From CAVROT01 sp963722905 (lineage in GTDB: Bacteria > Pseudomonadota > Alphaproteobacteria > Rhodobacterales > Rhodobacteraceae): DNA of 64,000 bases. A model generated the notes under the pieces. That model saw nothing but the letters and a program-made list of their open reading frames with translations, had not been told where the DNA came from and searched no databases. Position numbers and translations under genes: made by a program. The stretch spans positions 1 to 64,000 of the forward strand of contig CAVROT010000014.1 in assembly GCA_963722905.1 (NCBI GenBank). The letters are read 5' to 3'. Of this stretch, positions 16,292-25,547 are shown piece after piece; the stretch's first letter is position 1; every line of letters begins with the position of its first letter.

Positions 16292-18544
16292 ATGCTGCAA
16301 CACTCCGAAAGCGAAAGCCGCAAGCTGCTGGGCCGGCTCAAGGGCGCGCTGGCCGATCACGGCGCCGGTCAGGCGCGGCTGGACCGCATCACCCAGATCA
16401 TCGCCTCGTCGATGCGAACCGAGGTCTGTTCGATCTACCTCTTCCGCGATCCCGATACGCTGGAGCTTTGCGCGACAGAGGGCCTGCGCGCCGAGGCCGT
16501 GCACCAGACCCGCATGCGGCTGGGCGAAGGGCTGGTCGGCCGCGTGGCCAAGCTGGGCCGTGCCATCAACGCGCCCGACGCCCCCCGTGCCCGGGGGTTC
16601 CGCTACATGCCCGAGACGGGCGAGGAGATCTACACGTCGTTCCTGGGCATCCCCGTTGCCCGACTGGGCGAACGTCTGGGCGTTCTGGTCGTCCAGACCC
16701 GAGACGCGCGCAACTACACGGACGACGAGGTCTATGCGCTCGAGGTCGTGGCGATGGTCCTGGCCGAGATGACCGAGCTTGGCGCCTTCCTGGGCGAGGG
16801 CGCCGCGCTGTCCGCGCGCCATCAGCAGGCCGTGACGTTCAAGGGCACCGTCGGACAGGAAGGCACCGCCGAAGGCCAGGTCTGGCTGCACGAGCCGCGC
16901 GTCGTCGTCACCAACCCCATCGCAGAGGATCCGGCTGCCGAACGCATCCGGCTGGAGGTCGCGGTCGAGACGCTGCGCGCGTCGGTCGACGATCTGCTGG
17001 ACCACGCGCAATCGACCGACCAGGACCAGCGGGAGGTGCTGCAGACTTACCGAATGTTCGCCCAGTCGCGCAGCTGGATGCGCCGCATGTGCGACGACAT
17101 CGACAGCGGACTGACGGCCGAGGCCGCCGTCGAGAAGGAGCAGAGCCAGGCGCGCACCCGCCTGCAATCCTCGCCCGACCCCTACCTGCGCGGCCGGCTG
17201 CACGACCTCGACGACCTGTCGAACCGGCTGCTGCGCATCCTGTCGGGACAGGGCCGCGAGACGGGGGCCGAGATGCCGGCGAACCCGATCCTGGTCGCGC
17301 GCAACATCGGGCCGGGCGAATTACTGGACTACGGCCGGTCGCTGCGCGGCGTGGTGCTGGAGCAGGGATCGGTCGGCAGCCACGCGGCCATCGTCGCGCG
17401 CGCGCTGGCGATCCCCCTCGTCATCAATGCCGAGGGCATCGGGACCGAGGCGCTGAACGGCGATACCATCCTTGTCGACGGGGATGAGGGCATCGTGCAC
17501 CTGCGCCCCGAGGAGTCGGTGCGGCGGGCCTTCGGCGACAAGATCGCCATGCTGGCGTCCGCGCAGGAGCGCTATGCCGATCTGCGCGACCGCCCGGCGG
17601 TGGGCCTCTGCGGGTCCCGCATCCAGTTGATGATGAACGCCGGGCTGATGGCCGACCTGCCGTCGCTGGCCGGATCCGGGGCCGAGGGCGTCGGCCTCTT
17701 CCGGACCGAATTGCAGTTCCTGACCCGCAACCGCGTGCCCCGCCGGGGCGAGCTGGCGGCGCTCTATTCGCGGGTTCAGGACGCCGCGATGGGCAAGAAG
17801 GTGATCTTTCGCACGCTCGACATCGGGTCCGACAAGGTCCTGCCCTACATGAAGCCGCAGGACGAACCGAACCCGGCGATGGGCTGGCGCGCGATCCGCG
17901 TGGGGCTGGACAAGGTCGGGGTGATGCGCATGCAGCTGCAGGCGCTGATACGTGCGGCGAACGGGCGGCCGATGTCGGTGATGTTCCCCTTCGTCGCCCA
18001 GTTCGACGAGTTCCGCGCCGCCCGCGACCACCTGCTGCGCGAGCTCGACCGCGAGGCCGCGCAGGGCCATGTCCTGCCCGCCGAGGTCGAGATCGGCGCC
18101 ATGCTGGAGACGCCGAGCCTGGCCTTCGCGCCGCGCCAGTTCTTCGAGCTGGCCGATTTCATCTCGATCGGCGGCAATGACCTCAAGCAGTTCTTCTTCG
18201 CCGCCGACCGCGAGAACGAACGCGTGCGCCGCCGCTACGATACGCTGAACGTCAGTTTCCTGACCTTCATCGCGCAGATCGTCGGGCGGTGCGCCGAGAC
18301 GGGCACGCCGCTGTCGTTTTGCGGCGAAGACGCGGGCCGCCCGGTCGAGGCGATGTGCCTCGCCGCGATGGGGCTGCGGACCCTGTCGATGCGCCCGGCC
18401 TCCGTCGGCCCGGTCAAGCACCTGATCTGCCGGGTCGATCTGGACGAGGTGCGCACCGTCATCGAAGCGGCCCGGGCGCGCGGCGACCAGTCGGTGCGCG
18501 GTGCGGTCATGGCATGGCTGGCGGGCAACGGCTGGGCGACGTGA
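16292..18544 (+). CDS. ptsP: Phosphoenolpyruvate-protein phosphotransferase, nitrogen PTS (EI-Ntr)
   Basis: A 750-residue enzyme I of the regulatory nitrogen PTS, which passes phosphate from PEP to NPr and then EIIA-Ntr. Residues 1-155 form a GAF domain (EVCSIYLFRDPDTLELCATEGL), the feature separating EI-Ntr from sugar EI. The phosphorylated histidine is H364 in SHAAIVARAL, and the PEP-binding barrel follows, with GVGLFRTELQFL, the IGSDK segment and the active-site C677 in FCGEDAGRP. The ATG at 16292 has an AGGAGG ribosome binding site. The partner genes (ptsO, ptsN) are not in the window. Confidence 0.95.
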   Translation: MLQHSESESRKLLGRLKGALADHGAGQARLDRITQIIASSMRTEVCSIYLFRDPDTLELCATEGLRAEAVHQTRMRLGEGLVGRVAKLGRAINAPDAPRARGFRYMPETGEEIYTSFLGIPVARLGERLGVLVVQTRDARNYTDDEVYALEVVAMVLAEMTELGAFLGEGAALSARHQQAVTFKGTVGQEGTAEGQVWLHEPRVVVTNPIAEDPAAERIRLEVAVETLRASVDDLLDHAQSTDQDQREVLQTYRMFAQSRSWMRRMCDDIDSGLTAEAAVEKEQSQARTRLQSSPDPYLRGRLHDLDDLSNRLLRILSGQGRETGAEMPANPILVARNIGPGELLDYGRSLRGVVLEQGSVGSHAAIVARALAIPLVINAEGIGTEALNGDTILVDGDEGIVHLRPEESVRRAFGDKIAMLASAQERYADLRDRPAVGLCGSRIQLMMNAGLMADLPSLAGSGAEGVGLFRTELQFLTRNRVPRRGELAALYSRVQDAAMGKKVIFRTLDIGSDKVLPYMKPQDEPNPAMGWRAIRVGLDKVGVMRMQLQALIRAANGRPMSVMFPFVAQFDEFRAARDHLLRELDREAAQGHVLPAEVEIGAMLETPSLAFAPRQFFELADFISIGGNDLKQFFFAADRENERVRRRYDTLNVSFLTFIAQIVGRCAETGTPLSFCGEDAGRPVEAMCLAAMGLRTLSMRPASVGPVKHLICRVDLDEVRTVIEAARARGDQSVRGAVMAWLAGNGWAT

Positions 18545-18623
18545 GGGCTGGACCCCGGTCGACACGGCTTCGCATCTCGTAACCGCGGGACGCTCGACCG
18601 CGGGACCGGGGCCCGTGCGGCGG

Positions 18624-19394
18624 TCAGGCGACGGCGCGGGGCGGTTCGAACCTCAGCCGGAACTCTTCCATCACCGTGTCGTAGGCCACGCCCCTGTCAC
18701 GCGACAGGGCGCGCAAACCGAAATAGACGCGCGCCATTTCCTGATAGTAGCTGGTGAAGGCATAGTTGATGGCCGCGCCGGCCACGGCCCCCATGACTGG
18801 GACGGTCTGCGCGGCGACCTTCTGGCCCAGCACCGCCGCCAGACGCGGCGCCACCTTGGCGATGACCCCGTGGACGGTGGCGCCGGTGACGCTGATCCGG
18901 GTGGTCAGGAACGCAATGTCGAAGTCGTCGTCCCGCGTCAGGGGTCCGGCGGCGGCGAAGACCTGAAGGCATTGTGCCTGAACCTCCGGGTCGGCGGTGT
19001 CGAACCCGTGCTCGGCGGCGATCCCCTGGATGGCCCGCAAGAGCACCGTCGTCGTGACCGGCAGCTCGGCCAGGGCCGTGGGCATGCCGCCGAAGCCGCC
19101 CGCCGCCCCCATCGCCGTGGTGACGACCGTGGTCAGCCAGTCCGCCCCCGACGGCACCCGCGCGTGCGACGCCCGCGCGGCCTTCGAGCTGATCTCGAGC
19201 GCGCGGCGCGTCGCCCCGTCGAGGTTGCGGCGCACCGGGGCGGGCAGGTTGTCCAGCAAGCCCTCGGCGCGGTCGCCGATCCACGCCATCAGGCGCATCG
19301 CCTCGCCGTCGGCGTCGCGGCAGCGCCGCACGAGGGCGTCGATCTCGTCGGCGGTGGCCGCATCGATGTCGGGCAAGGCGGGGTGCTGTGTCAT
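18624..19394 (-). CDS. EcsC family protein
   Basis: A 256-residue protein with the EcsC pattern: an amphipathic N-terminal helical part (IDALVRRCRDADGEAMRLMAWIGD), then AAGGFGGMPTALAELPVTTTVLLRAIQGIA, and a Gly/Ala-rich stretch (VPVMGAVAGAAINYAFTSYY) near the C-terminus. EcsC proteins are named from a Bacillus locus tied to secretion, but the molecular role is unknown. Its ATG overlaps the stop of the preceding acetyltransferase gene (ATGA), so the two are translated together. Confidence 0.85.
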   Translation of the reverse strand: MTQHPALPDIDAATADEIDALVRRCRDADGEAMRLMAWIGDRAEGLLDNLPAPVRRNLDGATRRALEISSKAARASHARVPSGADWLTTVVTTAMGAAGGFGGMPTALAELPVTTTVLLRAIQGIAAEHGFDTADPEVQAQCLQVFAAAGPLTRDDDFDIAFLTTRISVTGATVHGVIAKVAPRLAAVLGQKVAAQTVPVMGAVAGAAINYAFTSYYQEMARVYFGLRALSRDRGVAYDTVMEEFRLRFEPPRAVA

Positions 19395-19903
19395 GCGTCA
19401 GAAATAGAACCGGCGCCCGCGCTTGCCAAGTCGCGCCGCACGGTGCCGGACACGCCGTCCCAGGCGCCCTGGCGCAGCGCGCGCCCGAGGACCCGGTCGG
19501 GATTGGTGGGCGGCGGCATCGTCACGCCAGGCAGCCGCGCGAACCCGAAGCGGCCGTAATAGGGCGCGTCGCCGACCAGCAGCACCCGGACGTGGCCGGC
19601 AGCGACCGCGCGCGCGAGGCTGGTCTCGATCAGGGCGGCGCCGAGGCCCGCGCCCTGGTGGACGGGATGCACGGCGATGGGCCCCAGCAGCAGCGCCGGC
19701 CAGTCGCCGATGCGGACCGGCCAGTAGCGGATCGCGCCGCCGACGGCGCCGCCCTCGCGCGCGACCATGCCTAGATCCGCCAGCGGCGCCACGCCGTCGC
19801 GCAGCCGGTAGGACGACAGCGCTTCGCGGCCGGGCGCGAAGCACAGGTCGTAGAGCGCCTCGATCTCCCAGCCGTCTGCGGCCATCTCCGTCTCGATCCG
19901 CAT
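19391..19903 (-). CDS. GNAT family N-acetyltransferase
   Basis: A 170-residue acyl-CoA-dependent transferase. The acetyl-CoA-binding motif is visible as LLGPIAVHPVHQGAGLGAALIE, followed by the beta strand RVLLVGDAPYYGRFGFAR, the pattern of small YhbS-like acetyltransferases. The substrate is unknown. The ATG at 19901-19903 has a GGAGGG ribosome binding site a few bases upstream; the longer frame is rejected. It is the first gene of a two-gene unit with the EcsC gene and is divergent from the flavin reductase-like gene. Confidence 0.88.
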   Translation of the reverse strand: MRIETEMAADGWEIEALYDLCFAPGREALSSYRLRDGVAPLADLGMVAREGGAVGGAIRYWPVRIGDWPALLLGPIAVHPVHQGAGLGAALIETSLARAVAAGHVRVLLVGDAPYYGRFGFARLPGVTMPPPTNPDRVLGRALRQGAWDGVSGTVRRDLASAGAGSISDA

Positions 19904-19998
19904 GGCCCCTCCCGCCCGGGGCACGGTCCGGCTGGACTGGCCCCGGGCGCCTTGTTAGAGGCCGCGCGACCCCCCACGCAACCCGAGGCCGCACCGAC

Positions 19999-20604
19999 AT
20001 GTTCTATCGACCCGAGGACGGCCACGGCCTGCCGCACAACCCCTTCAACGCCGTCGTGACGCCGCGCCCCATCGGCTGGATATCGACGCGCGCCGCAGAC
20101 GGGTCCGAGAACCTCGCCCCCTATTCGTTCTTCAACGCGGTGGCCTATGTGCCGCCACAGGTGATGTTCGCCTCGACGTCGGCCAAGGACGACCGCGACG
20201 GCACGAAGGACAGCGTCGCCAACATACGCGAGACCGGCGTCTTTGCGGTGAACATCGTCGAATACGCCGCGCGGGATGCGATGAACCGGACCTCGGGGCC
20301 ATGGCCACGCGATACCGACGAGTTCGCCCTGGCCGGGATAGACCGCGTTCCCTGCAAGACGATTGCCTGCAGCCGCGTCGCGGGGGCGCCGGCATCGCTG
20401 GAATGCCGTTCGACGCGGATCGTCGAGCTGCCGGGTGCGGCCAATTTCGTTGTCTTCGGCGAAGTGACCGGCGTCCACTTGCGCGACGACTGCCTCAGGG
20501 ACGGACGGTTCGACGTCACGACCTTCCAGCCGCTGGCCCGAATGGGATACCGCGACTACGCCCGCATCGCCAAGATCTTCGCGCTCGACCGTCCAGACGA
20601 CTGA
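19999..20604 (+). CDS. Flavin reductase-like (FMN-binding split barrel) protein
   Basis: A 201-residue protein of the flavin reductase/FMN-binding split-barrel family. It has the typical start FNAVVTPRPIGWISTRAADGSENLAPYSFFNAVAYVPPQVMFAS, where the T/S-x-R-x-G region contacts FMN phosphate. This branch often occurs as a stand-alone protein; no oxygenase partner lies nearby. The ATG at 19999 was selected over an upstream frame that overlaps the divergent acetyltransferase gene. Reaction and electron donor cannot be told from sequence. Confidence 0.85.
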   Translation: MFYRPEDGHGLPHNPFNAVVTPRPIGWISTRAADGSENLAPYSFFNAVAYVPPQVMFASTSAKDDRDGTKDSVANIRETGVFAVNIVEYAARDAMNRTSGPWPRDTDEFALAGIDRVPCKTIACSRVAGAPASLECRSTRIVELPGAANFVVFGEVTGVHLRDDCLRDGRFDVTTFQPLARMGYRDYARIAKIFALDRPDD

Positions 20605-21196
20605 GACGGCGTCCGCGCGGGGCCGTCCCTCGCCGCCGCCGAGGACCGGCCGGCGCTTGCCCCTCGGCGAAGGTGGGGTCGAGCAGGCGGGGCCGGCCCG
20701 CGCGAGGATCGGGACGATCGGACGATCGTTTTGTCGAACCCGACGCGAGCCGGCGCTTGGTCGGAATGACCTTCTGCGCGGCGCAGGTGCGGCCGCGGCG
20801 GACCCTCCGGGGGGAGTATTTTCGACAGGCTGAAAATGCGGTTCCGGGAAAGGCGACACAGGTACGCCAGCCGGTGATTCCGTTCGCGCCGCTCGGGTCC
20901 ATGCATGGCGGAGGAGCGACGCCGCCATCCGGTCGGGCCGGCGGGCACTGCGGTTATGCGTGTCGATGTTCGGTCTTCCGATCCTTACGGAGGGCCGTGC
21001 CGGGACCCCGGGGGGCATGCGGGGCGGCCTCGACGCCGTGCCGCATATCGATCCCAATGTACGGCGACGTCCACCCGTGCCGGTCGCCGCCGCGCGGCGG
21101 ATCGTTGCGGGGGATGTTCCGGCTTGCCGGCCCGCGGTCCATCGGCGCTTTGCGGGCAGGTGTCCCGACGCCGGTATCGGGCCGTCGCGGGCGCTG
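20605..21196. other. Intergenic stretch, no gene recognised
   Basis: About 590 bases between the flavin reductase-like gene and the end of the RND pump gene. Several open frames exist on both strands because of high GC, but none has a ribosome binding site with a recognisable product. Near 20812-20839 there is GGGGGGAGTATTTTC followed by an AT-richer segment; this resembles a short sequence I associate with intergenic regions of Rhodobacterales. No tRNA, repeat array or strong terminator was found. Confidence 0.5.
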
Positions 21197-24100
21197 CTAT
21201 TCGGCCGCCGTGGGCAGCGCGATCCGGCGTTCGGGCCCGTCGTGGCGGGCGGCGTCCTGCCGTGCCGGCGCGGACCGCCCGGCGGCCTCGGCCCGCCTCT
21301 CCCTGCGCAGGTAGGTATGGTAGAGCGCCGGGACGCCGATCAGGGTCAGAACGGAGGCAAAGCCCAGCCCGCCCATGATCGTCACCGCCATCGCGGCGAA
21401 AAAGCTGTCGGACAGCAAGGGCACCATCCCGAGAATGGTGGTCGCCGCGGCCAGCACGACGGGCCGCAGGCGCGAGGTCGACGCCTCGACGATGGCCTCC
21501 GACTGCGGGCGCCCCTCGGCCTTCTGGGCGTCGATCTCTTCGACAAGGACGATCGCGTTCTTGATGAGCATCCCCGACAGCGACAGCAGCCCCAGCAGCG
21601 CGGTGAAGCTGAAGGGCAATCCGGTGAGGTAGAGCCCGATGGCCACGCCGCATACCGCCATGGGCACGACGGTCCAGATCACCGCCGTCTGCCGCAGGGT
21701 GCCGAAGAGCAGGACCGTGATCAGAAGCATCGTGCCGAAGGCGATCGGCATCTGGCGGCCCAGACTGGCCTGCGCCTCGCCCGCGCTTTCGAACTCGCCG
21801 CCCCATTCCAGCTCGTATCCGCCGGGCAGCGGGATCGCCTCGATCAGGGGGCGTACGTCGACGAAGACCTGCGGCGGCGTCAGCCCTTCGACCACGTTGG
21901 CCTGCACGGTGATCGTCGGCTCGCGGTCGCGCCGGAACTGAAGGGTATCGCGGGCGACGACCTCGAATCCGTCTATCGCCTGCGCCAGCGGCAGGTAGCT
22001 GTTCGTCGCCGGCGACCAGACCGGCTGGTCGAGTAGCGCCGATCCGGGATCGCCGCCCGCCGCGGCCGACCGCACGACGATGTCGATCAGGCGGTCGCGC
22101 TCGCGGAAGGTGCCGGCCGGAATGCCGTCGGTGACCAGGGCGATGCCCGTCGCGATGTCCGCGCGCGCAATCCCGACGGCCTGCGCCCGTTCGGTGGCGA
22201 AGATGGGGCGCACGACAGGCTCGCGTTCGCGCCAGTCGATCACTTCGGTATGCAGCAGCGGCGTCGCGTCGCGGAGGATCCCGCGCGCCTCGCCCGCCAG
22301 GCCGCGCAGCACCGTCGGGTCCGGGCCCGAGAAGCGCGCTTCGATGTCGGCGGGCACGGTCGGGCCGTAGATGATGCGCTTGGTCGTGACGCTGGCCCAA
22401 GGCAGTGCGTCCGCGACGAAGCGGTCGAGGTCGCGGCGCAGGGTCGGGATCTGTTGGACGTCGCGTGTCCTGACGATCAGCTGGCCGTAGGAGGGTTCGG
22501 GGTTTTCGGGCTCATAGGTCAGCAGGAAGCGGCTGAGCCCGCGCCCGGCGCTGGCGGTGACGCCCGACACCTCGGGCCGCTCGGCAAGCCAGTCCTCGGC
22601 CACCGCCAGATCGGCGGAGGTGCGGTGGATCGAGGTGCCCTGCGCGCCCTTGTACTCCAGATAGAAAATCGGCGTGGAGGCCGGCGGGAAGAACTGCTGC
22701 TTGACCTGGCTCATCAGAAAGAAGCTGCCGCCCGTGATCCCAACGAGCAGGACGATCACCAGCCAGCGCAGCCGCAGCGCCGTGCGGACGATGCCGCGAT
22801 AGGCCCGGAAGGCCGCGCCGCCATAGGGATCCTCTCCCTCCTTCAGTCCGCCGACGCGGAAGAGGTAACTACCCAGAAGCGGCGTGATACTGACAGCGAA
22901 CACCCACGACAGCATCAGCGACAGTCCGATCACCGCAAAGAGCGAGAACAGGAACTCGCCCGAGGCGTCCGGGCTCAGCCCGATGCCCGCGAAGGCCATC
23001 ACGCCGATCACAGTCGCGCCCAGCAGCGGCATGCCGGTCCGGCCCGCGGCGTCCCCGGCGGCGTCGATGGCGACCATGCCGCCGCGCATCTTCTGCTGCA
23101 TTCCCTCGGCAACGACGATGGCGTTGTCGACCAGCATCCCCATCGCGATGATGAGCGCGCCCAGCGAGATACGCTCGACCTTGATGTCGAAGACGTACAT
23201 CAGAAAGAACGTCGCCATCACCGTGAAGAGCAGCGACAGGCCAACGACGCCCGCCGCACGCAGGCCCATGAAAAGCGCCAGCACGCCGATCACCACCCCG
23301 ACCGACATCGCCAGCGCAACGAGGAAGCCGCGCGATGCCTCCTCGACGACGGCGTGCTGCTCGTAGATGGGCGCAATTTCGACCCCGAGGGGAAGCTGCG
23401 GCGCCACCTCGTCCAGCTTTGCCTCGACGGCGTGGCCGACCGAGACGATGTTGCGGCTCTCCAGCCCGGCGATCCCCAGCGTGAACGCCTCGACGCCGTT
23501 GTGCCTTACGATGTGCGAGGGGTCGGGATCGCGCCCGCGGCTGAACTCGGCCACGTCGAAGAGGTTGATGATCTCGCCATCGACGCCGAAGCTGAGCGCG
23601 CCAATCTCTGCAAGGCTGTCGTCGGCGCGCGGCGCGTCGATCATGAGGTCGCGGCCGGGCTGTCCGTTCGCCGTGCCGGTCGGCACGACCTCGGTCGAAG
23701 TCGCGATCGCCCCCAGGATGACGCCGGGCGGCACCCCCAGATTTGTGATGAGCCGGTTGTCGAGGTCGACGAAGATCGCCTCTTCCGGCAGGCCGAGGAT
23801 CTGCGCGTTCGCGACCCCGTCCGCCGTCAGGACCTCGCGCCGCAGGAAGGACGCGATCTCGTGGATGTCTGCGTCGGAATAACCGGGGGCCGAGACCGCA
23901 TAGTAGATACCGTAGACGTCGCCGAAGTCGTCGTTGACGGTGGACGGCAGCGCGCCCTCGGGCATGCGGCCGCGCGCGTTCTCCACGCGGTCGCGCAGGT
24001 CGTCCCAGATCTGCGGCAGCTCCGTGCCGTCGTAGGTATCGCCGATTTCGACCTCGATGACGGACACGCCCGGCGTGTTGCGGGACGTGACGGTCTTCAG

Positions 24101-24331
24101 TTCGCCCATCTGCTGTATCTCGGCCTCCAGCGGTTCGGACACCTCGATGGCGACCTCGCTGGCGCTGGCACCCGGGTAGGGCGTGATGACCAGGGCAGAC
24201 TTCAGCGTGAAGGTCGGGTCCTCTAGCTTGCCGACGGAAAGGTAGCCGAACACGCCCCCCAACACCGCAAAGAGGACTGCCAGCCACGTATAAAGCGGCC
24301 GGGCAACCGAGAACCGGGCGATGGCGCGCAT
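21197..24331 (-). CDS. RND efflux pump inner-membrane transporter
   Basis: A 1044-residue AcrB-like proton-driven efflux transporter with the twofold layout: a helix, a large periplasmic loop, six helices, and then the same again. The N-terminus MRAIARFSVARPLYTWLAVLFAVLGG and the region GLPEEAIFVDLDNRLITNLGV are typical of the HAE group in Proteobacteria. In the fourth helix the proton-relay position reads GMLVDNAIVVAEG, with a single Asp where AcrB has two. It lies 2 bases after its adaptor gene. No outer-membrane channel is encoded here. Substrates are unknown. Confidence 0.93.
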   Translation of the reverse strand: MRAIARFSVARPLYTWLAVLFAVLGGVFGYLSVGKLEDPTFTLKSALVITPYPGASASEVAIEVSEPLEAEIQQMGELKTVTSRNTPGVSVIEVEIGDTYDGTELPQIWDDLRDRVENARGRMPEGALPSTVNDDFGDVYGIYYAVSAPGYSDADIHEIASFLRREVLTADGVANAQILGLPEEAIFVDLDNRLITNLGVPPGVILGAIATSTEVVPTGTANGQPGRDLMIDAPRADDSLAEIGALSFGVDGEIINLFDVAEFSRGRDPDPSHIVRHNGVEAFTLGIAGLESRNIVSVGHAVEAKLDEVAPQLPLGVEIAPIYEQHAVVEEASRGFLVALAMSVGVVIGVLALFMGLRAAGVVGLSLLFTVMATFFLMYVFDIKVERISLGALIIAMGMLVDNAIVVAEGMQQKMRGGMVAIDAAGDAAGRTGMPLLGATVIGVMAFAGIGLSPDASGEFLFSLFAVIGLSLMLSWVFAVSITPLLGSYLFRVGGLKEGEDPYGGAAFRAYRGIVRTALRLRWLVIVLLVGITGGSFFLMSQVKQQFFPPASTPIFYLEYKGAQGTSIHRTSADLAVAEDWLAERPEVSGVTASAGRGLSRFLLTYEPENPEPSYGQLIVRTRDVQQIPTLRRDLDRFVADALPWASVTTKRIIYGPTVPADIEARFSGPDPTVLRGLAGEARGILRDATPLLHTEVIDWREREPVVRPIFATERAQAVGIARADIATGIALVTDGIPAGTFRERDRLIDIVVRSAAAGGDPGSALLDQPVWSPATNSYLPLAQAIDGFEVVARDTLQFRRDREPTITVQANVVEGLTPPQVFVDVRPLIEAIPLPGGYELEWGGEFESAGEAQASLGRQMPIAFGTMLLITVLLFGTLRQTAVIWTVVPMAVCGVAIGLYLTGLPFSFTALLGLLSLSGMLIKNAIVLVEEIDAQKAEGRPQSEAIVEASTSRLRPVVLAAATTILGMVPLLSDSFFAAMAVTIMGGLGFASVLTLIGVPALYHTYLRRERRAEAAGRSAPARQDAARHDGPERRIALPTAAE

Positions 24332-24333
24332 GC

Positions 24334-25419
24334 TCAGCGGGCCTCGACCGTCAGTCCGTCGTAGATGCGCACCTTCTGGCCGGGCGACAGCAGGTGCGCC
24401 CCGGCCTCGACGATGCGCGCGTCGGGCGCCAGACCCGACACCTCGAAGCCGGTCCCGCGCTCGGCCGTGACCTCCACCGGGTTGCGCTCGACGATTCCCG
24501 TGCCGTCGCCGTCGGGGCGGAACACCATGACGTGAAATCCTTCGTCGCCCTCGTTCGCGACGAGGGCGGACATCGGCAGCAGGATCCGCGCATTGGGCGT
24601 GGACAGCGCGGCGGTCACCGTCATGGAGGCGCCCGGTATGAGACCGCCGTCGCGATCCTCGGGTATGGCGAGGCTGACGCGGAAACTCTGTCCGACGCGG
24701 CCGGTCGTCGCTTCGTATTCCGCCAGACGCAGGTGCGTCGGACGCCCGTCAGGCAGGACGCCCTCGAAGCGGACCTGGGACGGGTCGCCGACCGACAGCA
24801 GCAGCCTTTCGGGCACCTCGATCTCGACCCGGACCTCCGACATGTCGTGAAGGACCACGATGGGCTGACCGGCTGCGACATTGGCGAACTGTGCGGCGAT
24901 GCGCTGCGCGACGATGCCTTCGAACGGCGCCACGAGCACGCTGTCGGCCAGCGCCTCACGCGCGTCGCGCAGGGCAACGTCGGCCAGATCGCGCGCCGTC
25001 CGCGAGTCCTGCGCGCGCGCCTCGGACGCGACGTTCGATTCCGCAAGGCGCCGGGACCGCCCGAAGTCCCGCTGGGCCTGAGCGAGGGAAAGCTCGGCGC
25101 GTTCGACCGCACGCTCCAGCGGCGTCCGGTCGAGCGTGGCCAGCGTAAAGCCCTTCGGGACGGTCGAGCCTTCCCGCGCCGTGAAGTCGAGCAGCTTTCC
25201 GCCGATCTCGAACGACAGCTCTACGGTCTCGCGCGCGGCGATCCTGCCGAAGAAGCTGCGCGTCGCCCGCGCCTCTGCGTCCGAGGGGGCGATGAGGCGA
25301 ACGGCGGGCACGGGGGCGGGATCGCCGGACGGCGTGACGTTCTGGGCGCGGGCGCCATGGGCCGGGATGAGCATCGATGCGCATCCGAGGACGACGATTG
25401 CGTGCACTGTTCGGAACAT
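24334..25419 (-). CDS. RND efflux periplasmic adaptor (membrane fusion protein)
   Basis: A 361-residue adaptor with a signal peptide (MFRTVHAIVVLGCASMLIPAHGARAQ). It then has the lipoyl half motifs (ELSFEIGGKLLDFTAREGSTVPKG and LVAPFEGIVAQRIAAQFANV), an alpha-helical hairpin around residues 105-150, and a beta-barrel region. It links the inner-membrane RND pump to an outer-membrane channel in the periplasm. The start at 25419 was chosen because the signal peptide begins there. It is the first gene of the two-gene pump operon, divergent from a TetR regulator. Confidence 0.92.
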   Translation of the reverse strand: MFRTVHAIVVLGCASMLIPAHGARAQNVTPSGDPAPVPAVRLIAPSDAEARATRSFFGRIAARETVELSFEIGGKLLDFTAREGSTVPKGFTLATLDRTPLERAVERAELSLAQAQRDFGRSRRLAESNVASEARAQDSRTARDLADVALRDAREALADSVLVAPFEGIVAQRIAAQFANVAAGQPIVVLHDMSEVRVEIEVPERLLLSVGDPSQVRFEGVLPDGRPTHLRLAEYEATTGRVGQSFRVSLAIPEDRDGGLIPGASMTVTAALSTPNARILLPMSALVANEGDEGFHVMVFRPDGDGTGIVERNPVEVTAERGTGFEVSGLAPDARIVEAGAHLLSPGQKVRIYDGLTVEAR

Positions 25420-25444
25420 TGGACGGGGCGCTGCCACAGGACTA

Positions 25445-25482
25445 CCTAACGGTCGGTATAGTTCCGTGACACTGTTTGGCAA
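25445..25482 (-). promoter_or_regulatory. Putative promoter and TetR operator of the RND pump operon
   Basis: On the reverse strand TTGCCA (25482-25477) and TATACC (25460-25455) are separated by 16 bases, a fair -35/-10 pair for the adaptor gene. The -10 runs directly into ACCGACCGTTAGG (to 25445), an imperfect inverted sequence resembling ACCGACCG-type half-sites used by TetR repressors of RND pumps. The site lies in the space between the divergent pump and tetR genes, where an autoregulated operator is expected. Confidence 0.4.
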
Positions 25483-25547
25483 GCCGGCACCTCTTCCGGC
25501 TTGCAATCCGCATTGCGCATGCGCAACCAATGCCCGGAGGATTTGCC

